Part shown: positions 36,534 through 45,649 of the stretch, piece by piece | How the letters are laid out: the number at the start of each line of letters is the position of its first letter | Position numbering within the stretch: the stretch's first letter is position 1 | Origin: Flavobacteriales bacterium | GTDB taxonomy: Bacteria > Bacteroidota > Bacteroidia > Flavobacteriales > UBA7312 | DNA: 64,000 bases | Direction: 5' to 3' | Assembly (NCBI GenBank): GCA_016779935.1 | Contig: JADHMQ010000002.1 | Coordinates: 1 to 64,000 of the forward strand | Notes under the pieces: model-generated | Databases searched by the model: none | Seen by the model: the letters and a program-made list of their open reading frames with translations, nothing else | Told to the model about the DNA's origin: nothing | Program-made: the position numbers and the translations under genes

Positions 36534-39500
36534 ATGAGGGGGATATTAATAGGCTTACTTTTCTACTCTTGGGCATCCATAGCTCAAAACCTTTTTTTTA
36601 TTGAAAATAAAGGGCAATGGGATATTCCGTTTGAATCAAAAATAGACATCGCAAATGGAGCATTATTTTTAGAAGAAAAAGCCTTGACCTTTAATTTTGT
36701 AGACGCTTCATTTTTCACTCATCAACATGAAGCCAAGCCCCAAAGTGACAGCCTTTCTGCTCATGCTTACCGTTGGAATTTTTTAAAAGCTAATACGCCA
36801 GTAATATCATATTCCAAGCCTCTAGAAGGAGAACACAATTACTTTACAAATCGGCAAAAGGTATCGAACTTAAAAAAGCATCAAAAAGTAACCTACAACA
36901 ACTTGTATGATGGAATAGATTACACCATTTATACCTATGGAGATGGGCTAAAATACGATTGGATAGTACAGCCCAATGCTGACCCAACTGACATAAAAAT
37001 GAGGTTGGACGGCATTGACCAAATTGAGTTAAGAGAAGGCCGTTTACACCTTTTTACCTCTTTAAACCTTATTACAGAAGAGCGACCCTACGCCTATCAA
37101 TGGATTGATAATGAAAAAATAGATGTGGAGTGTCATTTTATATTGAAAAACAAAAAACTCTCTTTTGATTTCCCAAAAGGGTACAATACCAATTATGAGT
37201 TAATTATTGATCCTGAAATGATATTCTCATCCTATTCTGGTTCGGTAGCCAGCAACTTTGGTTATACCGCAACCTATGATGATTATGGGTTTTTATATGC
37301 AGGAGGGACCGCTTATGACATTGGCTATCCCATAACAGTTGGTGCATACCAAACAGCATACAATGGCGGAGTTGTAGGCAACGATGTGGTATTGACCAAG
37401 TATGACACAACGGGTTCATTTTTAATATACTCTACCTATTTAGGTGGGGCAGGTGATGAGGTACCTCATAGCCTAATAGTATATGAAGAAGAGTTGTTTG
37501 TCTTAGGAACTACTGGCTCTTCAGACTTTCCTGTTACGGCAAATGCTTTTGATAACACTTTTAACGGAGGACCTTTTTTAGCAGTAAATGGAGTAGGAGT
37601 TAACTACTCAAATGGCTGTGATATTTATGTAAGCCGCCTAAGTGCTGATGGGACAGAGCTCTTATCCTCAACTTTTTTGGGAGGGACTGACAACGATGGC
37701 TTCAACAGCTCTTTAACTTTACGTTACAACTATGCCGACCAAATGCGAGGAGAAATAGATATTGATAGTGAAGGAAATTGCTATATCGCTTCCTCTACCT
37801 TTTCCAATGACTTTCCTATTGTGAATAGTTTAATTCAACCGGCTAATAATGGCGGACAAGATGGAGTATTAGTGAAAATGGACAAGTCCCTAGAAAATAT
37901 TTTATGGAGCTCCTATTGGGGCGGAACTAGTGATGATGCCCTCTATTCGTTAGCTTTTGACAATAACAATAATATCTATGCTGCTGGTGGAACATCGTCA
38001 GCAAATCTAAACACCTCTGCTACGGCATATGCTCCCGATTATTTAGGAGGTGGTGTAGATGCTTTTGTTACACATTTTTCTAATGATGGAGATGATATTA
38101 TAAACTCTACCTTTTTTGGTTCTGACCAATACGACCAATCGTATTTTATAGAATTGGATAATGATGGAGATGTCTATCTTTTTGGTCAAACTTTAGCCCC
38201 CAATAATACTCTTGTTTTCAATGCTGTATTTTCACAACCGAATAGTGGGCAGTTTGTCTGTAAATTAAATTCAGAGCTTTCATCCTTAGAGTTTTCTACT
38301 GTATTTGGCTCGGGTAGTGGTGGAATAGACATCTCGCCAACAGCCTTTTTGGTAGATGCTTGTAACCGAATTTATTGTTCCGGATGGGGAGGAGCTACAA
38401 ATGGTGCCGATAACTTAGGTCCTGGCGGCAACACTTTGGATTTAGTTACCACTTTTGACGCCTTTCAATCGGAAACGGATGGCAGTGATTTTTACCTAAT
38501 TATTTTTGAAGATAACGCAAACACCTTATCCTATGCTTCATTTTTTGGTGGCGACCAAGCTGAAGAACACGTAGACGGCGGAACCAGTCGATTCGATAAA
38601 AAAGGAACGGTCTATCAATCTGTATGTGCTGGCTGTGGTGGATTTTCCGATTTTCCTACTACTGAAGGAGCCTATTCATCAACCAATGGAGCAAGTTGTA
38701 ATAATGCTGTCTTTAAGTTTGATCCAGATTTCCCATTGACTATTGCAAACTTCTTTGCACCCTCACTAACTTGTGACTGGGAGGTTCCTTTTGAAAACCT
38801 AAGTATTGGTGATAATAATTCTTACTCATGGGACTTTGGCGATGGTAATACCTCAACTGAAACAACGCCTGTACATACCTATACAGCTGAGGGAGTTTAT
38901 GAAGTTACACTTGTTACAAATGACCCGACTTCTTGTAACCTTACAGACACTTTAAAGAAAAACATTACAATAGATAAAAATGAATTTTCAGAGCAAAGCG
39001 ATTTATTCATTTGTAAAGACGATAGCGTATTATTAAACCCTACTACTCTGGCAGATTTTGAATACCAATGGTTTCCAGCAAGCGGATTAGAAAATAGCTT
39101 TGACGTTTCAACTACTGCTTCACCAAGCACTACCACCGAATATTATTTAATTGGTCAGTACGAAAACTGCTTTGATAGTATTAGGCAGTTAATAAGAGTA
39201 GATGATGTTGATTTGGTATATAACCCTCAGGCTGAAATATGTGGCTTGCCCATTTATCTTAAGGCATTTGTAGGTGATTCAACGGAACTAAGCTGGTCAA
39301 CCAGTGCAGATTTTAGCACTACTGTTGAACAAGATAGCTTTTTGGTTTCTTCACATGGTACCTATTATTTAAGGGCTACCAAAGACGATTGTGTGAAAAC
39401 TGGAGCCATTGATGTCGCTCTTTCTGACGACTGCTGTTCGGACAAAAACATCATTATTCCAAATGCCTTCACGCCAAACGGTGACCTGTTAAACGATAGA

Positions 39501-39725
39501 TATAGAATTAAAGATGAGCTTAATATTATCCGAGAATTTGAATTAAATGTCTTTAACAGATGGGGTCAAAAGGTGTTTTTTACAACACAAAAAGACGACA
39601 GTTGGGACGGTTATTTTAAAGGAGAATTACAGCCTACTTCCGTGTTTGATTATCATTTAACTATTGGATGCGTTGGTGGAGAGAAGCAATTTTTTAAGAA
39701 AGGAAACATTTCGCTTATTAGATGA
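36534..39725 (+). CDS. Large T9SS type B cargo protein (propeller, PKD, gliding-motility CTD)
   Basis: A 1063-residue exported protein. After a signal peptide (to about residue 17) comes a DUF7948-like N-terminal domain (QNLFFIENKGQWD). SBBP-type propeller repeats run to about residue 740, recognised by recurring blocks such as STYLGGAGDE, STFLGGTDNDG and SSYWGGTSDDA. A PKD domain holds YSWDFGDGNTS. The end, IIIPNAFTPNGDLLNDRYRI to NISLIR, is the type B (gliding-motility-associated) sorting domain. Such proteins are carried by T9SS and attached through a PorP/SprF partner, which is the next gene. Ligand unknown. Confidence 0.88.
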   Translation: MRGILIGLLFYSWASIAQNLFFIENKGQWDIPFESKIDIANGALFLEEKALTFNFVDASFFTHQHEAKPQSDSLSAHAYRWNFLKANTPVISYSKPLEGEHNYFTNRQKVSNLKKHQKVTYNNLYDGIDYTIYTYGDGLKYDWIVQPNADPTDIKMRLDGIDQIELREGRLHLFTSLNLITEERPYAYQWIDNEKIDVECHFILKNKKLSFDFPKGYNTNYELIIDPEMIFSSYSGSVASNFGYTATYDDYGFLYAGGTAYDIGYPITVGAYQTAYNGGVVGNDVVLTKYDTTGSFLIYSTYLGGAGDEVPHSLIVYEEELFVLGTTGSSDFPVTANAFDNTFNGGPFLAVNGVGVNYSNGCDIYVSRLSADGTELLSSTFLGGTDNDGFNSSLTLRYNYADQMRGEIDIDSEGNCYIASSTFSNDFPIVNSLIQPANNGGQDGVLVKMDKSLENILWSSYWGGTSDDALYSLAFDNNNNIYAAGGTSSANLNTSATAYAPDYLGGGVDAFVTHFSNDGDDIINSTFFGSDQYDQSYFIELDNDGDVYLFGQTLAPNNTLVFNAVFSQPNSGQFVCKLNSELSSLEFSTVFGSGSGGIDISPTAFLVDACNRIYCSGWGGATNGADNLGPGGNTLDLVTTFDAFQSETDGSDFYLIIFEDNANTLSYASFFGGDQAEEHVDGGTSRFDKKGTVYQSVCAGCGGFSDFPTTEGAYSSTNGASCNNAVFKFDPDFPLTIANFFAPSLTCDWEVPFENLSIGDNNSYSWDFGDGNTSTETTPVHTYTAEGVYEVTLVTNDPTSCNLTDTLKKNITIDKNEFSEQSDLFICKDDSVLLNPTTLADFEYQWFPASGLENSFDVSTTASPSTTTEYYLIGQYENCFDSIRQLIRVDDVDLVYNPQAEICGLPIYLKAFVGDSTELSWSTSADFSTTVEQDSFLVSSHGTYYLRATKDDCVKTGAIDVALSDDCCSDKNIIIPNAFTPNGDLLNDRYRIKDELNIIREFELNVFNRWGQKVFFTTQKDDSWDGYFKGELQPTSVFDYHLTIGCVGGEKQFFKKGNISLIR

Positions 39726-40645
39726 AAAATTGGATTTACATACTTCTTTTGTGTCCATTTCTTGGCTTTACTCAAGATATCCAATTTAGTCAGTGGTACA
39801 ATAACCCCTTTTACCTAAACCCTGCTAATACTGGTCTGTTTGATGGCGATTACAGAATAACAGCTCATCAACGTGAGCAATGGGCAAGTGTAAGTATTCC
39901 TTTTAACAGTACATCTGTGGCTTTCGATATGCCTTTTAAATCGTGGGGCTTTGGAGCCCAATTGTTAAGGGATCAGTCCGGGAGTTCAAATTTATCACTA
40001 ACACAATTATCCATATCAGCAGCACGTTTTGTAGAACGCTGGAGCTTTGGTTTACAACTTGGATTTGCTCAACAGAATATTGATTACTCTGAATTGTACT
40101 TTCTGGATTCTGGCGAACAAATCCCCTCTTTAAGTAAGAGCTTTATGGACATAGGACTTGGCATAAATAACACCCTTTACATTTCTGATTCAGAACTTAA
40201 ACTCGGCTATTCATTGGCCCATATAAATAAGCCTAACCGTTCGTTTTATTCCAATGAGGATTTGCTAGCGGTAAAGCATCAGATAAGTACCGTTCTACAG
40301 AAACCCCTTAACACTGAATGGTCCTTAGAGCCTTTTTTCTATTATGCTTTGCAAAGCAAACAAGCACAATCTATGATAGGCTCGAAGCTTACATTTGATA
40401 TCAGCGAATATTACTTCCAAGATATAAAATTAGAAGCCGGTAGTTTCTACCGCTTCGGTGATGCGGTGGGCTTATTAGTTGGTATTAATTGGCAAAGCAG
40501 TCATTTAGCATTTTCTTACGACTGGAACGTATCGGACCTAGTGCCAGCAAGTAACTCATTAGGTGCTTGGGAACTTTCGTTTAGACATATTATAAAATCT
40601 TCGATGCCTCGACCATCGTACAAAACGTGTCCAACCTTCTTATGA
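39722..40645 (+). CDS. PorP/SprF family T9SS outer-membrane protein
   Basis: A 307-residue protein with a short signal (IYILLLCPFLGFTQ) followed by the family start DIQFSQWYNNPFYLNPANTG. The rest alternates polar and hydrophobic residues, as expected of a beta barrel. PorP/SprF proteins secure type B CTD cargo at the cell surface. It overlaps the cargo gene by four bases and the next gene by four bases. This is a cargo-specific copy and need not be the gliding SprF itself. Confidence 0.9.
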   Translation: MKNWIYILLLCPFLGFTQDIQFSQWYNNPFYLNPANTGLFDGDYRITAHQREQWASVSIPFNSTSVAFDMPFKSWGFGAQLLRDQSGSSNLSLTQLSISAARFVERWSFGLQLGFAQQNIDYSELYFLDSGEQIPSLSKSFMDIGLGINNTLYISDSELKLGYSLAHINKPNRSFYSNEDLLAVKHQISTVLQKPLNTEWSLEPFFYYALQSKQAQSMIGSKLTFDISEYYFQDIKLEAGSFYRFGDAVGLLVGINWQSSHLAFSYDWNVSDLVPASNSLGAWELSFRHIIKSSMPRPSYKTCPTFL

Positions 40646-42522
40646 AACACCAATTATTTACATACCTCTTTTGCCTAATGGCAACGTTTTCTTTCGGACA
40701 AAACAAGTCCGCTTTGGTTAACGAAGGCAATTATTATTTTGAGCTCAAGGACTACTTTTCTACTATATACTTTTACGAATTAGCCTTGGAAAAGGACAGT
40801 ACATTAAGCAGTTTGTGGCACCCTTTAGCAGAAAGCTATCACCTCACCCATCAGTATTCCAAAGCCATTAGGTATTTTCAAAAGGCAGAGGCTTTAAAGC
40901 AAGATGCTAAGTACCCCAACATTCTTTTGTATTTAGGGATGTTACATAAAAATATAGGCAGTTATGAGGAGGCTTCTACCTACCTTCAAACTTTTTTGGA
41001 TGAACATCCCTATCCATCTGATTATTGGTACAGAAAAGGCTTGATGGAACTCAAAGGCAGTGAGTTAGCACAATTCATGAAAGATAAGGATGAGGTAAGT
41101 GTAGAACATTTGGACGATAAGGTAAACTCTTCAGTATCTGATTTTGCACCCTTTACAGACGACAAGGGGCATTTGTATTTTTCATCAATGGAAAAAGATG
41201 ACGGACTTGCAAATGAGCTATATATTGGACACCGTTCTAAACTGATGATTGCCGACAAAGGAGGGATTGCAAAAGCCTTCAATGTCTTCAACGATTTGGA
41301 TTATCATATTGCTAATTTATCTTTAAATCCTGATGGTACTGAAGCCTTTTTTACCAAGTGTAAGAATGAAAAAAATGAGATACAATGCTATTTATACAAG
41401 AGCATTTTAAAAGATGGTTTGTGGCAAACACCTCAGCTAATGGACGAACGCTTTAACACTACGAATGCCAAAAATACCCATCCGCAATGGGCGTTGTGGG
41501 AAGGCGTTGAAGGGCTTTTTATCTCATCGGACAGAAGAGGAGGAGAAGGCGATTTGGACATTTGGTTTATACCAATGCAAGGCAGTCCTCAACACTTAGG
41601 TAATGGCATTAATACAGTAGGCAAGGAAGTAACGCCATTTTACCATTCGACAGAAAGGGTATTGTATTTTAGTTCTGATTTTCATCCTGGTTTGGGAGGC
41701 TTTGATATTTTCCAAACACCTTGGGAAGAAAATTGGGGTTTAGTATCAAATGTTGGAAAACCGCTAAACAGCAGTGCCAACGATTTGTACTATAGCTCAC
41801 GATTGGACAGCCCTTTGTTGGGGTATTTTTCTTCTAACCGAACCGGCTCACAAACCCTTAGCTACGAAAGCTGTTGTAATGATATTTATGCCTTTGAAAA
41901 AACAGAAGAATGCGTTTGTATAAAAATAGACAGCCTAGCCACTGCTATGCGTCTTAACTTGCCTTTGAGTTTGTATTTCCATAACGATGAACCTAATCCA
42001 AATACTAGAGACACTACAACAACTCTTTCTTATACCGATGCTTATGATTCTTTTGTTAGCCTAAAGGAAGAATACGTCAAGCGATTTGCTTCCGTTTTGG
42101 GAGGTACAGCAAAAAATCAGGCGGAAAGACAAATGCGCACCTTTTTTGACCAAAGCGTTAATCAAGGTATGGCACAACTGCAAGCATTTGCCCAACAACT
42201 GCAAGAGGCTATGGCATTGGGTGCTAGCATTGACCTTAAACTAAAGGGCTTTACCTCACCACTGACTGATAGCGATTACAACACTCTATTGGCAAAACGA
42301 CGTATTTCTAGTGTAGAAAACTACTTAAGAGCCTACAACGAGGAGGTGCTTTTACCTTATTTAGAAAGCGGAAAACTGACCCTCGTAGAGTTGCCTTTGG
42401 GCGAAACCCAAGTCAATATGGAGGTGAGTGACAATCCGAATGACAGGCGTAATTCGGTTTACAGCATAAAGGCATCAAGAGAAAGGCGTATTGAGATTCA
42501 ATCCATTTCTGTTGAATTTTAG
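40642..42522 (+). CDS. OmpA/PorE-like protein with TPR and propeller repeats
   Basis: 626 residues from ATG 40642 (an earlier in-frame start at 40627 lies inside the previous gene). A signal peptide ends near TFSFGQ. TPR-like helices follow at about residues 25-125 (NYYFELKDYFSTIYFYELAL, SKAIRYFQKAEAL), then PD40-type propeller segments (FAPFTDDKGHLYFSS, GLFISSDRRGGEGDLDIWF). The C-terminus resembles OmpA: LKGFTSPLTDSDYNTLLAKR and SRERRIEI. PorE of T9SS has this build and ties the machine to peptidoglycan. The Asp expected after GHT in OmpA is replaced here (GFTS), so wall binding may differ. Confidence 0.8.
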   Translation: MKHQLFTYLFCLMATFSFGQNKSALVNEGNYYFELKDYFSTIYFYELALEKDSTLSSLWHPLAESYHLTHQYSKAIRYFQKAEALKQDAKYPNILLYLGMLHKNIGSYEEASTYLQTFLDEHPYPSDYWYRKGLMELKGSELAQFMKDKDEVSVEHLDDKVNSSVSDFAPFTDDKGHLYFSSMEKDDGLANELYIGHRSKLMIADKGGIAKAFNVFNDLDYHIANLSLNPDGTEAFFTKCKNEKNEIQCYLYKSILKDGLWQTPQLMDERFNTTNAKNTHPQWALWEGVEGLFISSDRRGGEGDLDIWFIPMQGSPQHLGNGINTVGKEVTPFYHSTERVLYFSSDFHPGLGGFDIFQTPWEENWGLVSNVGKPLNSSANDLYYSSRLDSPLLGYFSSNRTGSQTLSYESCCNDIYAFEKTEECVCIKIDSLATAMRLNLPLSLYFHNDEPNPNTRDTTTTLSYTDAYDSFVSLKEEYVKRFASVLGGTAKNQAERQMRTFFDQSVNQGMAQLQAFAQQLQEAMALGASIDLKLKGFTSPLTDSDYNTLLAKRRISSVENYLRAYNEEVLLPYLESGKLTLVELPLGETQVNMEVSDNPNDRRNSVYSIKASRERRIEIQSISVEF

Positions 42523-42535
42523 AGATAAAGTCTTT

Positions 42536-42543
42536 TAGGTTTG
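42536..42543 (+). promoter_or_regulatory. Probable -7 box of the nucleotidyltransferase gene
   Basis: TAGGTTTG, exact match, with TTG about 21 bases upstream. It would give a leader of roughly 34 bases. TATATTTT near 42552 is a weaker alternative. Confidence 0.4.
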
Positions 42544-42581
42544 ATTTATTATATATTTTCGCAAAAAATTAACCTTTTTAT

Positions 42582-43478
42582 ATGAAACCAGCACTTTTAA
42601 TATTAGCCGCAGGAATGGGAAGCCGATATGGTGGACTCAAGCAAATTGATGGTATAGGACCGAATGAAGAACCCATCATAGAATATTCTATTTATGACGC
42701 TATACAGTCTGGTTTCGGAAAAATTGTATTTGTTATTCGTAAAGAATTTGATGAAGCCTTTCGTTCCCGTTTTGCTAAGTTCGAAAGTATGATTGAAATC
42801 GCTTATGCTTATCAGCCTGTACAAGTCGAATTAGAAGGGGTTGATTTGGTAGAACGTCAAAAGCCATGGGGAACGTCCCATGCTGTATTGGTTGCAAAGG
42901 AATGTATTAATGAGCCTTTTGCAGTTATCAATGCCGATGATTATTACGGAGCCAACTCCTTTAAAATAATGGCTGATTTTCTAAGTAATGATTGCTCGCC
43001 ATCGGTAATGTCTATGTTAGGTTATGTTTTGGAAAATACCCTATCAGAGCATGGTACAGTAAACCGAGGGGTGTGCGAAGTAAACGCCAATAACGAACTT
43101 ATTGAAGTGATTGAACGCACCAAAATTGCCAATGTTAATGGTAAGGTAGAGTATAATTTAGGTGAAGAGGGTGGAGCAGAACTTAACCCCAAAGCCAGTG
43201 TGTCTATGAACTATTGGGGTTTTCACCCTTCCATATTTGAGCACATTGAAAATGGCTTACATACCTTCATGAAAGTACATTCACAAGACCCTAAGGCAGA
43301 GTATTACATTCCAAATATAGTAACCGATTTAATCAATAATGGTACTATGGCAGTAAGGGTAATTCCTACTACTGATACTTGGTTTGGTGTTACCTACAAA
43401 GAAGACAAGCCTATGGCAGTTGCTGCCATTGCCGAACAAATCGAAAAGGGCGTTTACCCAACACCTTTGTGGGGCTAG
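42582..43478 (+). CDS. Sugar-phosphate nucleotidyltransferase family protein
   Basis: A 298-residue enzyme of the NTP-transferase fold, expected to activate a sugar phosphate with a nucleoside triphosphate. LLILAAGMGSRYGGLKQIDG is the nucleotide loop with the signature Arg. PWGTSHAVLVAKECI and FAVINADDYYGANSFK (metal-binding Asp) follow. It has the catalytic half without an added hexapeptide domain. The exact sugar and nucleotide are not readable. It appears to stand alone. Confidence 0.85.
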   Translation: MKPALLILAAGMGSRYGGLKQIDGIGPNEEPIIEYSIYDAIQSGFGKIVFVIRKEFDEAFRSRFAKFESMIEIAYAYQPVQVELEGVDLVERQKPWGTSHAVLVAKECINEPFAVINADDYYGANSFKIMADFLSNDCSPSVMSMLGYVLENTLSEHGTVNRGVCEVNANNELIEVIERTKIANVNGKVEYNLGEEGGAELNPKASVSMNYWGFHPSIFEHIENGLHTFMKVHSQDPKAEYYIPNIVTDLINNGTMAVRVIPTTDTWFGVTYKEDKPMAVAAIAEQIEKGVYPTPLWG

Positions 43479-43656
43479 GATTATAGTTTCAATAGTTTTT
43501 GACTTTGTGGATGTCCAACAAAAAGTAATACGAAGAGTAGCGTTTTTTCAATAGCAAAGAGTCTTTAAGTTTAACAATTATCACCAAGTTAAAAAGTTAA
43601 TTCAACAAAAAATTGTAAACTTTTTTAAAAAAGAGATGGTTTCTTACGCCTTCAAA

Positions 43657-45588
43657 TTACTTAGGCTCAACCCAATCGCCATAGGTTTTGATAAGGTCAA
43701 TGAGGGCATCCACGGCTTGGTCTTCAGGAATGTTGCGTTGCACCACTTCTTTTTCTTTGTAGAGGGTAATTTTTCCTACACCTGTACCAACATATCCGTA
43801 GTCGGCATCGGCCATTTCACCAGGTCCATTAACGATGCAACCCATTATACCAATTTTTAACCCTTTGAGGTGGTTGGTTTTGGCACGAATTTTGGCCGTT
43901 GTTTCTTGCAAATCAAAGAGTGTACGTCCACAGGACGGGCAAGAGATGTATTCGGTTTTGGAGATACGCGTTCGTGTGGCTTGTAGTATGCCAAAAGCCG
44001 TTTGATTAACGGTTTGGTCAGAGCCGCAGTTTTCAGCAGCAATGAATATACCATCGCCTAGGCCATCAAGTAATAAAGCTCCCATATCGGTTGCAGCATG
44101 CAGTTGCAACTCTTCCTCTTTGAGGTTGCCGTAGGCACGACCGATAATAACCGGAACGTTGCATTTTTCATTCATGAGCTCAACGAACAAACGCCTTTGT
44201 TCTGCCATGCCGTGAGCGTTCCAGCTGTCAATAAGTAAAACAGCAGTAGGGTCGCTTTTCAGAGCATTGATAAGTTCAGCGCTGAGGTCAGGTAAGCAAG
44301 CATAAATAATATTCAGTTGTTCCGAAAAAGTGTCTTTTTCTAAATACTGTTTGTGAGTTAGAAAAGGATAAACTCTGTCTTCATTTTGGTGCTTTAGCCA
44401 AGTGTCGTAATGGTAAACGACGCCTAATGTTCCTGGAATGTTGAAGTCAATTTCTTCATCGCCCAAAAAGACATAATCGCATGCCATATCGCCAATGTTC
44501 CATTTGTCTGTCGGCACAGAATAGCGGTAGCCTAAGGCAAAAAAGGAAGCTGGACTTAGTTTTTTCTTGAGTGAAAAATCAGCCATAACAATAGGCACTT
44601 GCTTTTCGCCAATGTTTAAGACTTTATTGCTTTCCCTTCGGACGTAGTTATAGCTATCTATAGGGTAGCTTGTAATGGCTTTTATGTTTTGGTGTTTCTT
44701 TCTGGTGCCGTAACGCTTTACTAATTCTCTTGCTACTGGGATTTCATATTCAGGCTCTTCTGTTAGTGATACACGAACCGTGTCGCCAATGCCATCTTCT
44801 AAAAGTGTACCAATACCTACAGCAGATTTAATACGTCCGTCTTCGCCCTCACCGGCTTCGGTTACACCCAAATGTAAGGGGTAATTCATATTTTCCTCCT
44901 TCATCTTTGCAATCAAAAGGCGATAGGCTTGCACCATCACTTGGGTGTTGCTTGCCTTCATGGAAAGGATGATGTTGTGGTAGTCTTCTTCTTGACAAAT
45001 ACGCAAAAACTCTAAGGCAGATTCTACCATGCCTAGTGGAGTGTCGCCATAACGCCCTAAAATCCTATCGGAAAGCGAGCCGTGATTGGTGCCTATTCGC
45101 AAAGCAGTACCTTCTTCCTTACAAATTCTGACTAATGGAACGAAACGTTCTTTGATGCGTTGAAGTTCTTGCTGATATGTTTCATCAGTATATTCTAACT
45201 CTTCAAACTTTTTCTTATCGGCGTAGTTGCCAGGGTTTACTCTTACCTTTTCGACTATTCGAGCCGCTATTTCGGCAGCGTTTGGGGTAAAGTGTATATC
45301 GGCAACCAAAGGGGTATCATAGCCTCTAGCTCTTAATTCGTCTTTTATATTTTGAAGGTTCTCGGCATCTTTTTTAGAAGGAGCAGTGATTCTCACAATT
45401 TCACAACCTGCTTCTATCATTCGAATACTTTGCTCTACAGTTGCTTGAGTGTCCATAGTATCGGTCGTGGTCATGGACTGTATGCGTATAGGGTTGTCAC
45501 CTCCAACACCCACATTTCCTACCATCACTTCTCTTGTTCTTGAGCGGCTGTATCTTGTTAAGCTATTACAATAAGAGGGTTTAGTCAT
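43657..45588 (-). CDS. ispG: 4-hydroxy-3-methylbut-2-enyl diphosphate synthase, large type
   Basis: Iron-sulfur enzyme of the MEP isoprenoid route that makes HMBPP. At 643 residues it is the large form seen in Bacteroidota, Chlamydiae and plants, with an extra domain inserted between the TIM barrel and the cluster domain. The barrel begins GGDNPIRIQSMTTTDTMDT, and VRVNPGNYADKK is conserved. The 4Fe-4S domain has CPSCGRTLFDL and IGIMGCIVNGPGEMADADYG, giving three cysteines and a glutamate as ligands. Upstream, near-match -7 boxes are seen but none is exact. Confidence 0.96.
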   Translation of the reverse strand: MTKPSYCNSLTRYSRSRTREVMVGNVGVGGDNPIRIQSMTTTDTMDTQATVEQSIRMIEAGCEIVRITAPSKKDAENLQNIKDELRARGYDTPLVADIHFTPNAAEIAARIVEKVRVNPGNYADKKKFEELEYTDETYQQELQRIKERFVPLVRICKEEGTALRIGTNHGSLSDRILGRYGDTPLGMVESALEFLRICQEEDYHNIILSMKASNTQVMVQAYRLLIAKMKEENMNYPLHLGVTEAGEGEDGRIKSAVGIGTLLEDGIGDTVRVSLTEEPEYEIPVARELVKRYGTRKKHQNIKAITSYPIDSYNYVRRESNKVLNIGEKQVPIVMADFSLKKKLSPASFFALGYRYSVPTDKWNIGDMACDYVFLGDEEIDFNIPGTLGVVYHYDTWLKHQNEDRVYPFLTHKQYLEKDTFSEQLNIIYACLPDLSAELINALKSDPTAVLLIDSWNAHGMAEQRRLFVELMNEKCNVPVIIGRAYGNLKEEELQLHAATDMGALLLDGLGDGIFIAAENCGSDQTVNQTAFGILQATRTRISKTEYISCPSCGRTLFDLQETTAKIRAKTNHLKGLKIGIMGCIVNGPGEMADADYGYVGTGVGKITLYKEKEVVQRNIPEDQAVDALIDLIKTYGDWVEPK

Positions 45589-45649
45589 CAGCGTAAAAAT
45601 ATAAAAACACCGTTAATATAAGTTTAACTTATCTTAAAATTAATATCGA

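Noticed and set aside
37200-38700. Apparent tandem DNA repeats in the cargo gene
   Set aside because: The similarity is at protein level (SBBP/propeller repeats, GG-rich turns); no exact DNA repeats, so not a CRISPR or satellite array.
43479-43656. Gap between the nucleotidyltransferase gene and ispG
   Set aside because: 178 bases of AT-rich sequence; the short A/T palindrome near 43620 is too weak to call a terminator.
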